Assembly (NCBI RefSeq): GCF_014773275.1
Contig: NZ_JACWMW010000002.1
Coordinates: 310,001-374,000, forward strand
Length of the DNA stretch: 64,000 nt
Reading direction: 5' to 3'
Source of the DNA: Mucilaginibacter rigui
GTDB taxonomy: Bacteria > Bacteroidota > Bacteroidia > Sphingobacteriales > Sphingobacteriaceae
Shown here: piece after piece, positions 24,082-34,205 of the stretch
Numbering within the stretch: the first letter of the stretch is position 1
Layout of the letters: each line of letters opens with the position of its first letter
Program-made: the position numbers and the translations under genes
Notes under the pieces: model-generated
Databases searched by the model: none
What the model was told of the DNA's origin: nothing
Seen by the model: only the letters and a program-made list of their open reading frames with translations

Positions 24082-25944
24082 ATGTTTAAGAAATATAATG
24101 TAATAGTAGTTGGTGCCGGGCATGCAGGCTGTGAAGCCGCCGCTGCCGCTGCCAACTTAGGTTCGTCTGTTTTACTCATTACCATGAACATGGGAACCAT
24201 TGCACAAATGAGTTGCAACCCTGCGATGGGCGGCGTGGCTAAGGGGCAGATAGTACGGGAGATTGATGCTATGGGTGGGTACTCTGGTATTATTACCGAT
24301 AAAACCTCCCTGCAATTTAGGATGCTTAACCTAAGCAAGGGCCCCGCTATGTGGAGCCCGCGTGCACAAAGCGACCGTGCACGATTTGCTGAAGAGTGGC
24401 GTATAGCGCTTGAGAAAACACCCAATGTAGATTTCTGGCAGGATATGGTTACATCACTGCTGGTAAAAGGAAATACTGTAGTAGGTGTAAAAACATCTAT
24501 AGGTGTAGAGATAGAAGCAGATGCTGTAGTACTTACAAACGGCACCTTTTTAAATGGTGTTATACATATAGGTGAAAAGAAATTTGGCGGAGGCCGTACC
24601 GGCGAAAAAGCAGCTACCGGGTTAACCGAGCAGCTGGTAACCCTGGGCTTTGAGTCGGGCAGGATGAAAACCGGTACCCCACCGCGTGTGGATGGCCGGA
24701 GCCTTAATTACTCGGTAATGGAAGAACAATGGGGCGATGAGGAACGCGGCAGGTTTTCATATACTGATGTTGAATTGGCTACAGACCAACGCTGCTGCTG
24801 GATAACATATACCAACACCAAAGTACACGAAACGCTAAAAGAAGGGTTTGAAAGATCGCCGATGTTTACCGGCAGGATCAAAGGTTTAGGCCCGAGGTAC
24901 TGCCCTTCTATTGAAGATAAAATAAACCGTTTTGCCGAGCGCGACAGGCACCAGATATTTGTAGAACCCGAGGGTTGGAATACAGTTGAGATATATGTAA
25001 ATGGATTCTCCACCTCGTTACCGGAGGATGTACAATACAAAGCGCTGACGCAAATACCCGGTTTTGAAACTGCAAAAATGTTTAGGCCGGGCTATGCTAT
25101 TGAATATGATTTCTTCCCGCCTACCCAGTTAAGCCTTACATTAGAAACAAAACAGATCAGTAATCTTTTCTTTGCGGGCCAGATAAACGGCACCACCGGT
25201 TATGAAGAAGCCGCATCACAAGGCTTTATTGCGGGCATTAATGCACACCAAAAAATCAATGATAAGCATGAACTGATCCTAAAAAGGTCAGAATCATACA
25301 TCGGTGTTTTGATAGATGACCTGGTAACAAAAGGTACCGAAGAGCCTTACCGTATGTTCACCTCAAGAGCCGAACACCGTTTATTACTACGCCAGGATAA
25401 CGCGGATATCAGGCTTAGCCCTATTGGCCATAACTTAGGATTGATAAGCGATGAGCGCCTGGATAAGGTAAACATGAAGATCAAAAACTCTGACGAGATA
25501 GTTGCCTTTACCAGAAGCAAAAGCATCAATCCTGCTGAAGTAAATAGTATGCTGGAAGAAGCAGGTACTTCCCCTATTAACCAAAGTGCGAAGTTATTTA
25601 ATTTATTAAGCCGGCCTCAAATAGGTTTTAATGAGTTAAAGCGGGTAGATGGTTCTCTGTCAGATAAGTTATCGGCATATGATAAAGAAACAATTGAGCA
25701 GGCTGAAATAAAAATCAAATATGAGAGTTACTTTATAAAAGAACTGGAAATAGTTGACCGTATGAAAAAAATGGAAGACCGGGAAATTAACCCGGAGTTT
25801 GATTACCGCCAACTGGTTTCATTATCTAAAGAAGCGCGGGAAAAATTGATGCGGATAAAACCACGTACTTTAGGCCAGGCATCGCGTATTTCGGGCGTTT
25901 CGCCGTCTGATGTGTCGGTTTTAATGGTACACGTATCAAGATAA
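24082..25944 (+). CDS. mnmG: tRNA uridine-5-carboxymethylaminomethyl modification enzyme MnmG (GidA)
   Basis: 620 residues. With MnmE it installs the cmnm5 group at U34 of several tRNAs, using FAD, NADH and methylene-THF. N-terminal FAD motif [14 protein letters not shown]; then [30 protein letters not shown], the active-site-type Cys segment [11 protein letters not shown], and [16 protein letters not shown]. The C-terminal domain interacts with MnmE and tRNA. The start is set at ATG 24082 ([10 protein letters not shown]), with GGAGG at 24073-24077; the in-frame upstream ATG at 24055 lies in the parS palindrome. mnmG next to parS is frequent in bacteria, since both are often near oriC. Confident. 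Confidence 0.96.
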   Translation: MFKKYNVIVVGAGHAGCEAAAAAANLGSSVLLITMNMGTIAQMSCNPAMGGVAKGQIVREIDAMGGYSGIITDKTSLQFRMLNLSKGPAMWSPRAQSDRARFAEEWRIALEKTPNVDFWQDMVTSLLVKGNTVVGVKTSIGVEIEADAVVLTNGTFLNGVIHIGEKKFGGGRTGEKAATGLTEQLVTLGFESGRMKTGTPPRVDGRSLNYSVMEEQWGDEERGRFSYTDVELATDQRCCWITYTNTKVHETLKEGFERSPMFTGRIKGLGPRYCPSIEDKINRFAERDRHQIFVEPEGWNTVEIYVNGFSTSLPEDVQYKALTQIPGFETAKMFRPGYAIEYDFFPPTQLSLTLETKQISNLFFAGQINGTTGYEEAASQGFIAGINAHQKINDKHELILKRSESYIGVLIDDLVTKGTEEPYRMFTSRAEHRLLLRQDNADIRLSPIGHNLGLISDERLDKVNMKIKNSDEIVAFTRSKSINPAEVNSMLEEAGTSPINQSAKLFNLLSRPQIGFNELKRVDGSLSDKLSAYDKETIEQAEIKIKYESYFIKELEIVDRMKKMEDREINPEFDYRQLVSLSKEAREKLMRIKPRTLGQASRISGVSPSDVSVLMVHVSR

Positions 25945-26059
25945 TATATAAATATCTGAATATCAGTTAATTATAAAATATCGTTTATAAAGCGTTTTCT
26001 CAGATTTTTGATATCACAATTCATAAAAATATAAAAATCGTTTACAGGGCATAAAAACA

Positions 26060-27703
26060 ATGTTAAAACCAAAATCGGCCTTTTTCGGTAAAAATTTATT
26101 TTTTTTAATGGTAGCCCTGATCGTTTTTGGCTGTGCCAGCATCCAAAAACCGATGGGAGGCCCACGTGACCTTACCCCGCCAAAATTATTAAAGGCGACT
26201 CCTGAAAATATGACCCGGAATTTTTCGGCCAAAAAAATAAGCCTGGAATTTGATGAGTTTTTTAAGTTGACTAATCAGTACCAGGAAATAAGCATTAGCC
26301 CCGCCATGGAAAAAATGCCGGAGTACAATGTAAACCGAAAAGTACTAAACATCGACTTTAAGGATACCCTACAAAAAAACACAACCTACGTTATCAATTT
26401 TGGTAAGGCCATACAAGATGTTAACGAAAGCAACGTACTCACAAATTTTACTTACGTATTTTCAACCGGCCCGCATATCGATTCGTTAAGCATGTCTGGC
26501 TCGGTAACAAACAGCATCACCAAGGAAAAAGAAAAAGATGTAACCGTGATGATCTTCCCCTTAAAACAAGACTCGCTATTATTCGGTAAAAAGAAACCAA
26601 GCATTTATACAACAACAGATTCATCAGGTAACTTCTCTTTAAATAACTTACATGATGGCCAATACCGTATTTATGCTTTAAAAGAACCAAGCCCAAATAA
26701 GATATTTGATAACGACAGGGAATTGATAGCTTTCTCTAACCGGACAATAAACCTTAGCAAAGATACATCTGATATTAAACTTGCGTTATTTCAGCAGGTG
26801 CCAGAAAAGTTCAGGCTCAGTGAAAAAAAGTTTACGCCTAACGGTGTGTTCTCGATGATATTTAATAAAAAGCTGGATAATCCATCTATCAAGATAGTTT
26901 ATCCTCCGGCTTTGGATAACCAAAAGATAGCAGAAATAAGCAAGACAAAAGATACCGCACTTGTTTATATGCGCAATATGGATTTCGACTCGCTGCGGGT
27001 TGCTATTTATGATAATAATAAACCTATAGATACTGTTTACCAGTTAAAAGGCAAAAAGGAAAGCTTTACCAGGACCCTTACCTTTAAATACGGCATAAAC
27101 AGGGATAATAAGTTAAAGCCCAATACCGACTTTCGCATAACAACAAATTTACCAATTGAATCTTTCGAGCAAGGATTGATCGTATTGGCGGAAGACTCTG
27201 TAAACGTAACTAATTATACTATTCGTAAAGATACCGCAAGCACACGCGACCTGCTCATAAAGTATAGATGGCGGCCGGGCAGCAAATACCAGCTTTTATT
27301 AAATGAAGCCGCCATTACTGATATTTATAATGATAAAAACAAACGTGCAGGAGTTGCCTTTGAAGCAGACAAGCCCGAGAACTACAGTATGTTAACGCTA
27401 AAAGTAAGTGTGCCTGAGGCTGATAAACAGTATGTAATTGAACTTTTAGACGAACAGAAAAACGTGGTGCGTACCGATGTGGTTACAGGCAATACTTCTG
27501 TTATATACCGCAACTTTTTAACACAGAAATATAAAGTACGGGTTGTGTATGATACCAATAAAAATGGCCGTTGGGATAGTGGTAATGTGAAACGCCGTTT
27601 ACAACCGGAGAATATATGGCTATATGACAAGGAAATAACCCTAAGGCCAAACTGGGAAGCAGAAGAACCTATAGATATACCCAAAGAACCGGTTACTCCT
27701 TAA
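26060..27703 (+). CDS. Ig-like-domain lipoprotein, conserved in Bacteroidota
   Basis: 547 residues. Lipoprotein signal with lipobox VFGC (Cys about 25), followed by ASIQKPMGGPRDLTPPKLL, the typical start of this Bacteroidota family. The first domain (about 40-135) is a bacterial Ig-like (Big_5/SbsA-type) domain (KISLEFDEFFKL...). A carboxypeptidase-regulatory-like beta sandwich follows (about 150-240: GNFSLNNLHDGQYRIYALKE), and the C-terminus has a DTNKNGRWDSGNVKR calcium-binding-like loop. Probably an outer-membrane lipoprotein with a structural role; function not known. Its last 11 bp overlap the convergent carbonic anhydrase gene. Upstream 25945-26059 holds nothing recognisable. Confidence 0.8.
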   Translation: MLKPKSAFFGKNLFFLMVALIVFGCASIQKPMGGPRDLTPPKLLKATPENMTRNFSAKKISLEFDEFFKLTNQYQEISISPAMEKMPEYNVNRKVLNIDFKDTLQKNTTYVINFGKAIQDVNESNVLTNFTYVFSTGPHIDSLSMSGSVTNSITKEKEKDVTVMIFPLKQDSLLFGKKKPSIYTTTDSSGNFSLNNLHDGQYRIYALKEPSPNKIFDNDRELIAFSNRTINLSKDTSDIKLALFQQVPEKFRLSEKKFTPNGVFSMIFNKKLDNPSIKIVYPPALDNQKIAEISKTKDTALVYMRNMDFDSLRVAIYDNNKPIDTVYQLKGKKESFTRTLTFKYGINRDNKLKPNTDFRITTNLPIESFEQGLIVLAEDSVNVTNYTIRKDTASTRDLLIKYRWRPGSKYQLLLNEAAITDIYNDKNKRAGVAFEADKPENYSMLTLKVSVPEADKQYVIELLDEQKNVVRTDVVTGNTSVIYRNFLTQKYKVRVVYDTNKNGRWDSGNVKRRLQPENIWLYDKEITLRPNWEAEEPIDIPKEPVTP

Positions 27704-28205
27704 ACCACCCGGAGTACATGATATAGTTTTGTGGTAATTTATTTAATAAAGCCTTTTGCTCGTCAGTAAGGGGCTTTATTTTTTTTGCCGGTGTGCCGGC
27801 ATACAGGTAGCCCGATTCGCAGATGGTGCGCTCAAGCACTACAGATCCCGCCCCTATTATCACATATTCTTCCACTACGGCATCATCCATTACAATAGCC
27901 CCCATACCTATCAGTACATGATCGCGCAGGGTACAGCCATGTACAATAGCGTTATGGCCTATAGATACATTATTACCTATATTGGTTGGTGCTTTTAAGT
28001 AGGTAGCATGAATAATGGCGCCATCCTGTATATTGGTATTATCCCCTATCCTGATGTAATGTACATCGCCACGTATAACGGCGTTAAACCAAACCGAGCA
28101 ATTATTGCCCATAGTTACCTCGCCAACAATGGTAGCATTTTCGGCTATAAAACAATCGGTTCCCCATTGCGGTGTTTTATCCTTTACAGGTAGTATAACG
28201 GGCAT
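27693..28205 (-). CDS. Gamma-class carbonic anhydrase family protein (YrdA/PaaY-like)
   Basis: 170 residues forming a left-handed beta helix of hexapeptide repeats (for example NNCSVWFNAVIRGDVHYIRIGDN). The metal-binding His positions are visible: one in IIHATYLK, two in VSIGHNAIVHGC, matching the H-x-n-H-x4-H type of gamma carbonic anhydrases and their YrdA/PaaY relatives. The active-site loop is short as in YrdA, so activity as an anhydrase is uncertain and it may be another zinc hydrolase. Single gene; overlaps the convergent lipoprotein gene by 11 bp. Normal length and no signal peptide, so cytoplasmic. Confidence 0.88.
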   Translation of the reverse strand: MPVILPVKDKTPQWGTDCFIAENATIVGEVTMGNNCSVWFNAVIRGDVHYIRIGDNTNIQDGAIIHATYLKAPTNIGNNVSIGHNAIVHGCTLRDHVLIGMGAIVMDDAVVEEYVIIGAGSVVLERTICESGYLYAGTPAKKIKPLTDEQKALLNKLPQNYIMYSGWFKE

Positions 28206-28280
28206 AATTTATTTAGTTATTTTTTTAATTAGTGAATTAGCGATTGATTTACTTTTATTATGTTTGAATGCTTTATATAA

Positions 28281-28353
28281 GCGGAAATAGCTCAGTTGGT
28301 AGAGCATCAGTTTCCCAAACTGAAGGCCGCGGGTTCGAATCCCGTTTTCCGCT
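28281..28353 (+). tRNA. tRNA-Gly (anticodon CCC)
   Basis: GCGGAAA at 28281 pairs with TTTCCGC ending 28352, discriminator T at 28353. Anticodon arm TCAGT-TTCCCAA-ACTGA gives anticodon CCC. T-arm GGGTTCGAATCCC. No CCA encoded. 73 nt. It is 4 bp from the 3' end of nadB, which is read toward it. Confidence 0.95.
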
Positions 28354-28357
28354 CAAT

Positions 28358-29950
28358 CTAAAAAACCGTATCCTCTAAAACTTCCTGGTGCTCAGGATAA
28401 TCAGTAGTATAGTGCAGCCCGCGGCTCTCATGCCTGGCCATAGCAGATTTTACTACAAGGTAACTCACCTGTATTAAATTCCTTAACTCGCACAGCTTAA
28501 CTGAAAGTTTGGTTTTCTTATAAAAATCCTCTGTTTCTTCATACAGCAAACGCAACCTGCGCATAGCTCGTTCCAACCTAAAATCAGAACGAACGATACC
28601 AACGTAGTCATTCATCAGCTTTTGCATTTCGCGAATGTTATGAGTAACCAAAATATCTTCGTTTGATAACTGCACACCCTTTTCATCCCAATCTGGTATG
28701 TTTGTGGGTATTTCTAAATTATCAAAATCAACAATAGCATCTTTATATATCCGGTGGGCAAAAACCAATGCTTCTAATAATGAGTTTGATGCCAAACGAT
28801 TAGCACCATGCAAACCTGTTGATGAACACTCACCGCAGGCATAAAGCCTGTTTATAGACGAGCGGCCCTGATGATCTACCAGTACCCCGCCACACATATA
28901 ATGGCATGCAGGCGCTACAGGGATCATATCGCGCGTCATATCTATCCCTATCTCTAAACACTTGGCGTATATATTAGGGAAATGGGCTATAATATCCTTC
29001 TTCTTTTTATGCCGTATATCGAGGTAAACAAAATCCTCCCCCGATTTTTTTATCTCAGCGTCTATAGCCCTTGCAACAATATCCCTGGGTGCTAATGATT
29101 TACGCGGGTCATACTCCTGCATAAATTCCTCACCATTAGTACGTTTTAATATACCACCCATACCGCGAACGGCTTCTGATATAAGGAAAGACGGATATTC
29201 GCCCGGGTTATATAATGCAGTTGGATGGAACTGGATAAACTCCATATTACGCACTTTACCTTTGGCCCGGTAAACCATAGCCACACCATCGCCGGTAGCA
29301 ATAACCGGGTTGGTAGTAACCGAATAAATATGCCCGGCACCACCCGATGCCATAACGGTAATTTTTGATTCTATTTTCTCTACCTGGCTGTTCTCTGTAT
29401 TAAAAGCATAAATACCGTAACATTTAATATCAGCTGATGATTTATCTACAAACTCACCCAAATGGTGTTGCGTTATCAGGTCTACCGCAAAATAGTGGGT
29501 TAGTATCTCAATGTTAGGTTCCCGGTGGATCTCTTCTAAAAGTGACCGCTCAATTTCAAAACCGGTAATATCCTTATAATGTAATACACGATATTCGCTG
29601 TGGCCTCCCTCTTTGGCAAGGTCGTAAATACCCTCATTTGTCTTGTCGAAATTAGTTCCGTAGTCAATAATTTCGCGAATCCGCTCCGGGCCTTCCTTAA
29701 CAACGGCTTCAACAACCACCGGGTCGCAAAGGCCATCACCGGCAATCAGGGTATCATTTATGTGTTTTTCAAACGAATCATCTTTTTTATCAACAACTAC
29801 AGCAACACCGCCCTGGGCATACTTAGTGTTACTCTCATCTTCGTTAGCTTTTGTAACTATCAGAACCTTACCGTGCTTTGCAGCCTTTAGTGCAAAACTT
29901 AATCCGGCAATACCCGATCCTACAACAAGGAAATCAACAGTTCTGGTCAT
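28358..29950 (-). CDS. nadB: L-aspartate oxidase
   Basis: 530 residues. Oxidises L-aspartate to iminoaspartate with FAD, the first step of de novo NAD synthesis; NadA then condenses it with dihydroxyacetone phosphate. N-terminal FAD motif VVGSGIAGLSFALKAA, SNTKYAQGGVAV, a succinate-dehydrogenase-type active-site Arg region (HYMCGGVLVDHQGRSS), and GANRLASNSLLEALVFA at the second FAD contact. The C-terminal helical domain (about 420-530) is complete. It is divergent from nadA across a 407-bp AT-rich spacer. nadC is not in the window. The genes may share regulation from this spacer, but no known box is recognised there. Confidence 0.96.
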   Translation of the reverse strand: MTRTVDFLVVGSGIAGLSFALKAAKHGKVLIVTKANEDESNTKYAQGGVAVVVDKKDDSFEKHINDTLIAGDGLCDPVVVEAVVKEGPERIREIIDYGTNFDKTNEGIYDLAKEGGHSEYRVLHYKDITGFEIERSLLEEIHREPNIEILTHYFAVDLITQHHLGEFVDKSSADIKCYGIYAFNTENSQVEKIESKITVMASGGAGHIYSVTTNPVIATGDGVAMVYRAKGKVRNMEFIQFHPTALYNPGEYPSFLISEAVRGMGGILKRTNGEEFMQEYDPRKSLAPRDIVARAIDAEIKKSGEDFVYLDIRHKKKKDIIAHFPNIYAKCLEIGIDMTRDMIPVAPACHYMCGGVLVDHQGRSSINRLYACGECSSTGLHGANRLASNSLLEALVFAHRIYKDAIVDFDNLEIPTNIPDWDEKGVQLSNEDILVTHNIREMQKLMNDYVGIVRSDFRLERAMRRLRLLYEETEDFYKKTKLSVKLCELRNLIQVSYLVVKSAMARHESRGLHYTTDYPEHQEVLEDTVF

Positions 29951-30357
29951 GTTTGGTATATGTATTGTGTAAAATTAGTACTAATGTTAATAAGGGGTAT
30001 AAAACATGTTAACTTTGTGTAAGTAAAATTCTAAAAATAAATGGAATAGTGGATAACTCTGAATTTTACAGTTTTTACGTTTACTTTTGAGCAATTTGTG
30101 AGACGATATTACAACGAAACTAACATTTTATTGGACATGTATTTATTAACAAATAAGTATTTAAATTAAAACTTGTTTATCATACCAATCTTAAAATCAA
30201 TAAAATAAAAAATAAAAAACTGTTTATAAATGTTAGTAAAAATGGAAAAACAACATTTACAGTAAATCGTATCATAACTTCTTAACATAACTAACACCTT
30301 AATAACAATAGTTTTATTTATATATATAAAAAGAGTTATTATTAATTGATTTGTGGA
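29951..30357. other. nadB-nadA divergent intergenic region
   Basis: 407 bp without a gene and very AT-rich. It should hold both promoters. Just before nadA, a stem-loop can form: AATAAC (30301-30306) with GTTATT (30335-30340), enclosing TTTTAT and ATAAAA. No riboswitch, NadR-type or NrtR box that I recognise is visible, and no TAnnTTTG box is convincing. Confidence 0.5.
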
Positions 30358-31350
30358 ATGGATATCTTCGAAGAAATAAAAGTGAAAGGTTTTGCCGACG
30401 AATACATCGATCCGTCGCTTGACCTTTTCGCCGAAATAGAAAAACTTAAAAAAGAGAAAAATGCCGTTATACTGGCCCATTATTACCAGGAAGGAGATAT
30501 TCAGGATATTGCCGATTATATTGGCGACAGCCTGGGCCTATCTCAGCAGGCAGCAAAAACAGATGCAGATATTATTGTTTTTGCCGGTGTACATTTCATG
30601 GCCGAAACAGCCAAAATATTATCACCAAACAAAAAAGTTCTGCTACCGGATCTGAAAGCAGGATGCTCACTGGCCGACAGCTGCCCGCCGCATTTGTTTA
30701 AAAAATTCAAAGAGAATTACCCCGATCATCTGGTAATAACATACGTGAATTGTACTGCAGAATTGAAGGCACTAAGCGATATAGTTTGCACATCGAGCAA
30801 CGCGGTGCAGATAGTAGAAAGTTTGCCAAAGGAGCAGAAGATCATCTTCGGCCCGGATAGGAACTTGGGTGCCTGGGTAGCTAAAAAAACGGGAAGGGAC
30901 CTGGTACTTTGGAATGGTGCCTGTATGGTGCACGAGATCTTTAGCCGTGAAAAAATTACGAAGCTGAAAGAACGTTACCCGAATGCTAAAATACTGGCAC
31001 ACCCTGAATGTGAGGAAGTTATATTGCAGTTGGCAGATTATATAGGATCTACCACCGGAATACTAAAATATGCTACTAACAGCCCCAATAAGGAGTTTAT
31101 TGTGGCTACCGAAGCCGGTATTTTACACCAGATGCAAAAGGATAACCCGGATAAAACGTTTATCCCGGCGCCGCCAAATAATACCTGTGCCTGCAATGAT
31201 TGCCCGCATATGAAACGTAATACACTGGAGAAACTTTACCTGTGCCTTAAAAATGAAATGCCGGAGATTGAAGTTCCGGCACACATTATAGAAAAAGCGG
31301 TAAAACCTATCGAAAGAATGCTGGAGATATCGGCAAGTTTGGGGTTGTAA
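30358..31350 (+). CDS. nadA: Quinolinate synthase A
   Basis: 330 residues. Condenses iminoaspartate with dihydroxyacetone phosphate to quinolinate using a [4Fe-4S] cluster. Cluster Cys candidates: C in [13 protein letters not shown] in [10 protein letters not shown], and C in the C-terminal [17 protein letters not shown]. Substrate motifs [25 protein letters not shown] and STTGILKYA are present. The frame is open from a TTG at 30346, but the start is set at ATG 30358 (MDIFEE). Divergent from nadB. Followed by an imperfect hairpin terminator at 31389. Confident. Confidence 0.95.
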   Translation: MDIFEEIKVKGFADEYIDPSLDLFAEIEKLKKEKNAVILAHYYQEGDIQDIADYIGDSLGLSQQAAKTDADIIVFAGVHFMAETAKILSPNKKVLLPDLKAGCSLADSCPPHLFKKFKENYPDHLVITYVNCTAELKALSDIVCTSSNAVQIVESLPKEQKIIFGPDRNLGAWVAKKTGRDLVLWNGACMVHEIFSREKITKLKERYPNAKILAHPECEEVILQLADYIGSTTGILKYATNSPNKEFIVATEAGILHQMQKDNPDKTFIPAPPNNTCACNDCPHMKRNTLEKLYLCLKNEMPEIEVPAHIIEKAVKPIERMLEISASLGL

Positions 31351-31388
31351 TTGGATAAAAAAAGCGTCAATGAAGCGCGGAAAAATAA

Positions 31389-31420
31389 AAAGGGCCTTAC
31401 TTTTAAAGTAGGGCCCCTTT
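31389..31420. terminator. Imperfect hairpin between nadA and nuclease gene
   Basis: AAAGGGCCTTACTTT (31389-31403) pairs with AAAGTAGGGCCCCTTT (31405-31420) with a bulge. It sits between the convergent stops of nadA and the nuclease gene and is likely a bidirectional terminator. Confidence 0.65.
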
Positions 31421-31442
31421 CCTTATCATTCAAATTTTAATA

Positions 31443-32861
31443 TTATAAATTATCCTTTTTTGTCTCTACCGCATCCTGCACACTTTGTGGCAGGTTTGAT
31501 AGCAGGTTATAACCTGTTGCAGTTTCAATATCACGTACAGTTACGCGGTATTGTTTCCAGTCGCTGTTGATGGTGTTAATGTTGGGTGTATTTACAGCTA
31601 TAACCCGGGTATTAGCATTTACGCGGTTTACATCGCCATCACCGGTTGGTACAATTACAGCAACTTTCCAAACGTTGCTTGGTACGGTAATTTTATCATT
31701 ATTTATTTTGTTAACAGTACCGTTTGAACCTGTACCACCTACGCCGTAGCTACCCATAATAATATAAACCTCGTTACCGGCAGTAACCTGCGTGCGTAAA
31801 TAACCTTCTAAATTATTCCATGTTTGCTGGTTATTTTGTGGTGCCTGCGGTATCATATTGGTCATTAAAAAAGTAGCGGAATTGGCATTTGTTGAGCTTG
31901 TCCTATCTGCCGACGGGCAATTATGGCCCCTGTCAAAACCAGAACCCGAATAACTGTTGCTTTCTACATGGTAAAAAGTATTTGGTAAACCAATAAAGCC
32001 TGCAAAATCGTCTTTACGAGATACAGCGCCGGTTGCATTGGTAGCATCTAAATGCCAGCTTACCCAGTTTGGCGTACCACGGCTGCTGCTGTACGATTCT
32101 ACGTAATAACCCTGGTCTATCAAATAATTATCGGGCATTACAATAGCAGGTTGCGCGCCCGATGGGTTGCCAAATAAAAGGTTACTGTTATCACCACTTG
32201 CAGGTGGTGCATCTGTGCCTACAGTTACACCGCGTTCTGCTGCCGGGGTGCCTGTACCCGGGCCATTATCACCGTCGCCACCATCACCGGTGGTATCTTG
32301 CACAATACCCGAATCGCCCTTGCCTTTAAAAGTAATGTCATCAATATTTATACGGGTAGTGCCTGTTTTCTGAATACGGAAACGTACAGGTTTATTTACT
32401 GTTACCTTAAATGAATCGGTAACCAGCGTAGTGTTATTTTCAGTGATATCTGCGCCAAGTTGGGTAAAGGTTTTACCACTATCTACCGACATCATTAACT
32501 GCCAGGTTGAAGCCGCATCATTACCATATTTGGCGTGTTTGATGCTAATTTGCTCTAAATTTTTAACATCAAATTTCATGGTAAGATCACCGGTGCGTAA
32601 ACGAACTGATTTTGTACCTGCTTTCGCATCAGCAGCAAGGTTACCTATCAAGGCATCGTTAAAGCTCCAGGTACCTGTTTTTAATTGAACATCCAGTATT
32701 GCATAACCACCCTTAGTGCCCGATTCAAAGTCCTCAACTATGGTATAAGGCTTTGGCGGAACAGGTGGATCAACAATAGGGGCTGTTGGTGTATTGTCTT
32801 TTTTACAACTTGCAACAACAAGTAAAAAGGCCGAAAAGATAAGTAACTTTCTGATTTTCAT
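31443..32861 (-). CDS. Secreted lipoprotein DNA/RNA non-specific endonuclease
   Basis: 472 residues. Lipoprotein signal ending LVVASC, then a Pro-rich linker. About residues 43-180 form a beta-sandwich carbohydrate-binding or Ig-like domain (DFESGTKGGYAILDV, FDVKNLEQISIKHAKYG). A Gly/Asp-rich linker follows (190-215). The C-terminal part (about 225-470) is a beta-beta-alpha-metal nuclease of the NUC1 type, with the DRGH motif in GFDRGHNCPSADRT and a metal Asn in TNMIPQAPQNNQQTWNNLE. Expected to degrade extracellular DNA/RNA for nutrient or biofilm turnover, at the cell surface (inference). Ends at the shared terminator with nadA. No immunity protein is seen, as expected of an exported enzyme. 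Confidence 0.9.
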   Translation of the reverse strand: MKIRKLLIFSAFLLVVASCKKDNTPTAPIVDPPVPPKPYTIVEDFESGTKGGYAILDVQLKTGTWSFNDALIGNLAADAKAGTKSVRLRTGDLTMKFDVKNLEQISIKHAKYGNDAASTWQLMMSVDSGKTFTQLGADITENNTTLVTDSFKVTVNKPVRFRIQKTGTTRINIDDITFKGKGDSGIVQDTTGDGGDGDNGPGTGTPAAERGVTVGTDAPPASGDNSNLLFGNPSGAQPAIVMPDNYLIDQGYYVESYSSSRGTPNWVSWHLDATNATGAVSRKDDFAGFIGLPNTFYHVESNSYSGSGFDRGHNCPSADRTSSTNANSATFLMTNMIPQAPQNNQQTWNNLEGYLRTQVTAGNEVYIIMGSYGVGGTGSNGTVNKINNDKITVPSNVWKVAVIVPTGDGDVNRVNANTRVIAVNTPNINTINSDWKQYRVTVRDIETATGYNLLSNLPQSVQDAVETKKDNL

Positions 32862-32998
32862 ATAAATGTATTTAGTAAGGCAAAAATAGATTAGTAAAGT
32901 TAACTAAATGTTAATAATTTGTTTGTATGATAAATATTACATTGCTGCTAACAGTAAGTATAAAGCAATTACAATAAGGTTATTGCATTAAGCTTTTG

Positions 32999-33006
32999 TA
33001 TTTTTG
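32999..33006 (+). promoter_or_regulatory. -7 box of thiL
   Basis: TATTTTTG matches TAnnTTTG and lies 17 bp before the thiL ATG, giving a leader of about 11 nt. No TTG at the ideal -33 distance. No TPP riboswitch is visible. Confidence 0.45.
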
Positions 33007-33023
33007 TAGATTATTGAAATATT

Positions 33024-34070
33024 ATGTTCGAGAACGAAGAGAAAACCAATATAGAGAACCTTGGAGAATTTGGTTTAATAGACCACCTTACCAAAAATAT
33101 AATGCTTACTCAAAAAAGCACCATTAAGGGTGTTGGTGATGATGCGGCAGTGCTTGATTTTGAAGGAAAGAAAACCCTGATATCCACCGACCTGCTTCTG
33201 GAAGGTATCCATTTTGATTTGGCCTATACACCGCTTAAGCATTTAGGTTATAAAGCCGTGCAGGTAAACCTGAGCGATATTTACGCCATGAATGGTACGG
33301 CCAGCCAGGTTACGGTTTCTATAGGTATGAGCAGTAAATTCCCTTTAGAGGCCATTGAAGAATTATACGAAGGTATTTACCTGGCCTGTGGCAATTACAA
33401 TGTGGATATTGTTGGTGGTGATACTTCAGCATCAAAACAAGGCCTGGTAATCAGTATTACTTCTATTGGCTATGCCGATGAAAAGGATGTGGTTTACCGC
33501 AATACTGCCGAAGAAGGAGATTTGATCTGCGTATCAGGCGATTTAGGCGGTGCTTACATCGGCCTGCAGTTATTAGAACGCGAAAAACTGGTTTATATAG
33601 AAAACCCAAACATCCAGCCTGATCTGGAAGGGAAAGATTACATTGTAGAGCGTCAGTTAAAACCGGAGGCCCGTAAAGATATCATCGACCTGCTGAAAGA
33701 ACTAAGCGTTAAGCCAACGGCCATGATAGATGTATCTGACGGTTTGGCATCAGAGATATTACACATTTGTAAGCAAAGCAATAAAGGGTGTAAGCTTTAC
33801 GAAGAGAAGATCCCCATCGACCCTATGACCTACGAAACCGCCCGCGAATTTGGCCTCGACCCAACCGTGTGCGCTCTGAGCGGCGGCGAAGATTATGAAT
33901 TGCTTTTCACCGTAAAACAAGCCGATTACGATAAGATCAAACACAAAATGGATTTTTCGATCATCGGTTACATAACCGAACCAAATGAAGGTTGCAGCCT
34001 CATCACAAAATCGGGCAACCTGCACGAGCTAAAAGCACAAGGTTGGAATGCTTTTAAAAGCGGGCAGTAA
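33024..34070 (+). CDS. thiL: Thiamine-monophosphate kinase
   Basis: 348 residues. Phosphorylates thiamine monophosphate to the active diphosphate, last step of thiamine synthesis. PurM-like fold with GVGDDAAVLD at the N-terminus, STDLLLEGIHFD, NLSDIYAMNG, GGDTSASKQGLV (metal/nucleotide), DVSDGLASEILHI and LSGGEDYELLF, all expected motifs in the expected order. Normal length, no fusion. Stands alone between the nuclease and rmuC genes; downstream lies a 108-bp palindromic repeat. No other thiamine genes in the window. Confident. Confidence 0.95.
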   Translation: MFENEEKTNIENLGEFGLIDHLTKNIMLTQKSTIKGVGDDAAVLDFEGKKTLISTDLLLEGIHFDLAYTPLKHLGYKAVQVNLSDIYAMNGTASQVTVSIGMSSKFPLEAIEELYEGIYLACGNYNVDIVGGDTSASKQGLVISITSIGYADEKDVVYRNTAEEGDLICVSGDLGGAYIGLQLLEREKLVYIENPNIQPDLEGKDYIVERQLKPEARKDIIDLLKELSVKPTAMIDVSDGLASEILHICKQSNKGCKLYEEKIPIDPMTYETAREFGLDPTVCALSGGEDYELLFTVKQADYDKIKHKMDFSIIGYITEPNEGCSLITKSGNLHELKAQGWNAFKSGQ

Positions 34071-34085
34071 ACAAAATATAAAATA

Positions 34086-34193
34086 GTGTCATTGCGAGCG
34101 ATAGCGTGGCAATCTCATAGGATATGTAGCAAACAATACATAAAAGATTATCCTAAAGGTATGCTAAGATTGCTTCGTTCCTCGCAATGACAC
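34086..34193. repeat. 108-bp palindromic intergenic repeat (REP/MITE-like)
   Basis: Ends in perfect 13-bp inverted termini GTGTCATTGCGAG and CTCGCAATGACAC, with further inner pairing (GCAATCT with AGATTGC; AGGATA with TATCCT). It lies between thiL and rmuC stops. Palindromes beginning GTCATTGCGAG are familiar as dispersed repeats in many bacteria (established in general; not checked here). Confidence 0.75.
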
Positions 34194-34205
34194 GGGGTAA
34201 AACTT

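Noticed and set aside
30358..31350. NadA as fused or atypical
   Set aside because: Length and cluster Cys residues are those of an ordinary enzyme; no fusion.
32943..33023. TPP riboswitch before thiL
   Set aside because: The predicted leader is only about 11 nt and no conserved thi-box elements are visible.
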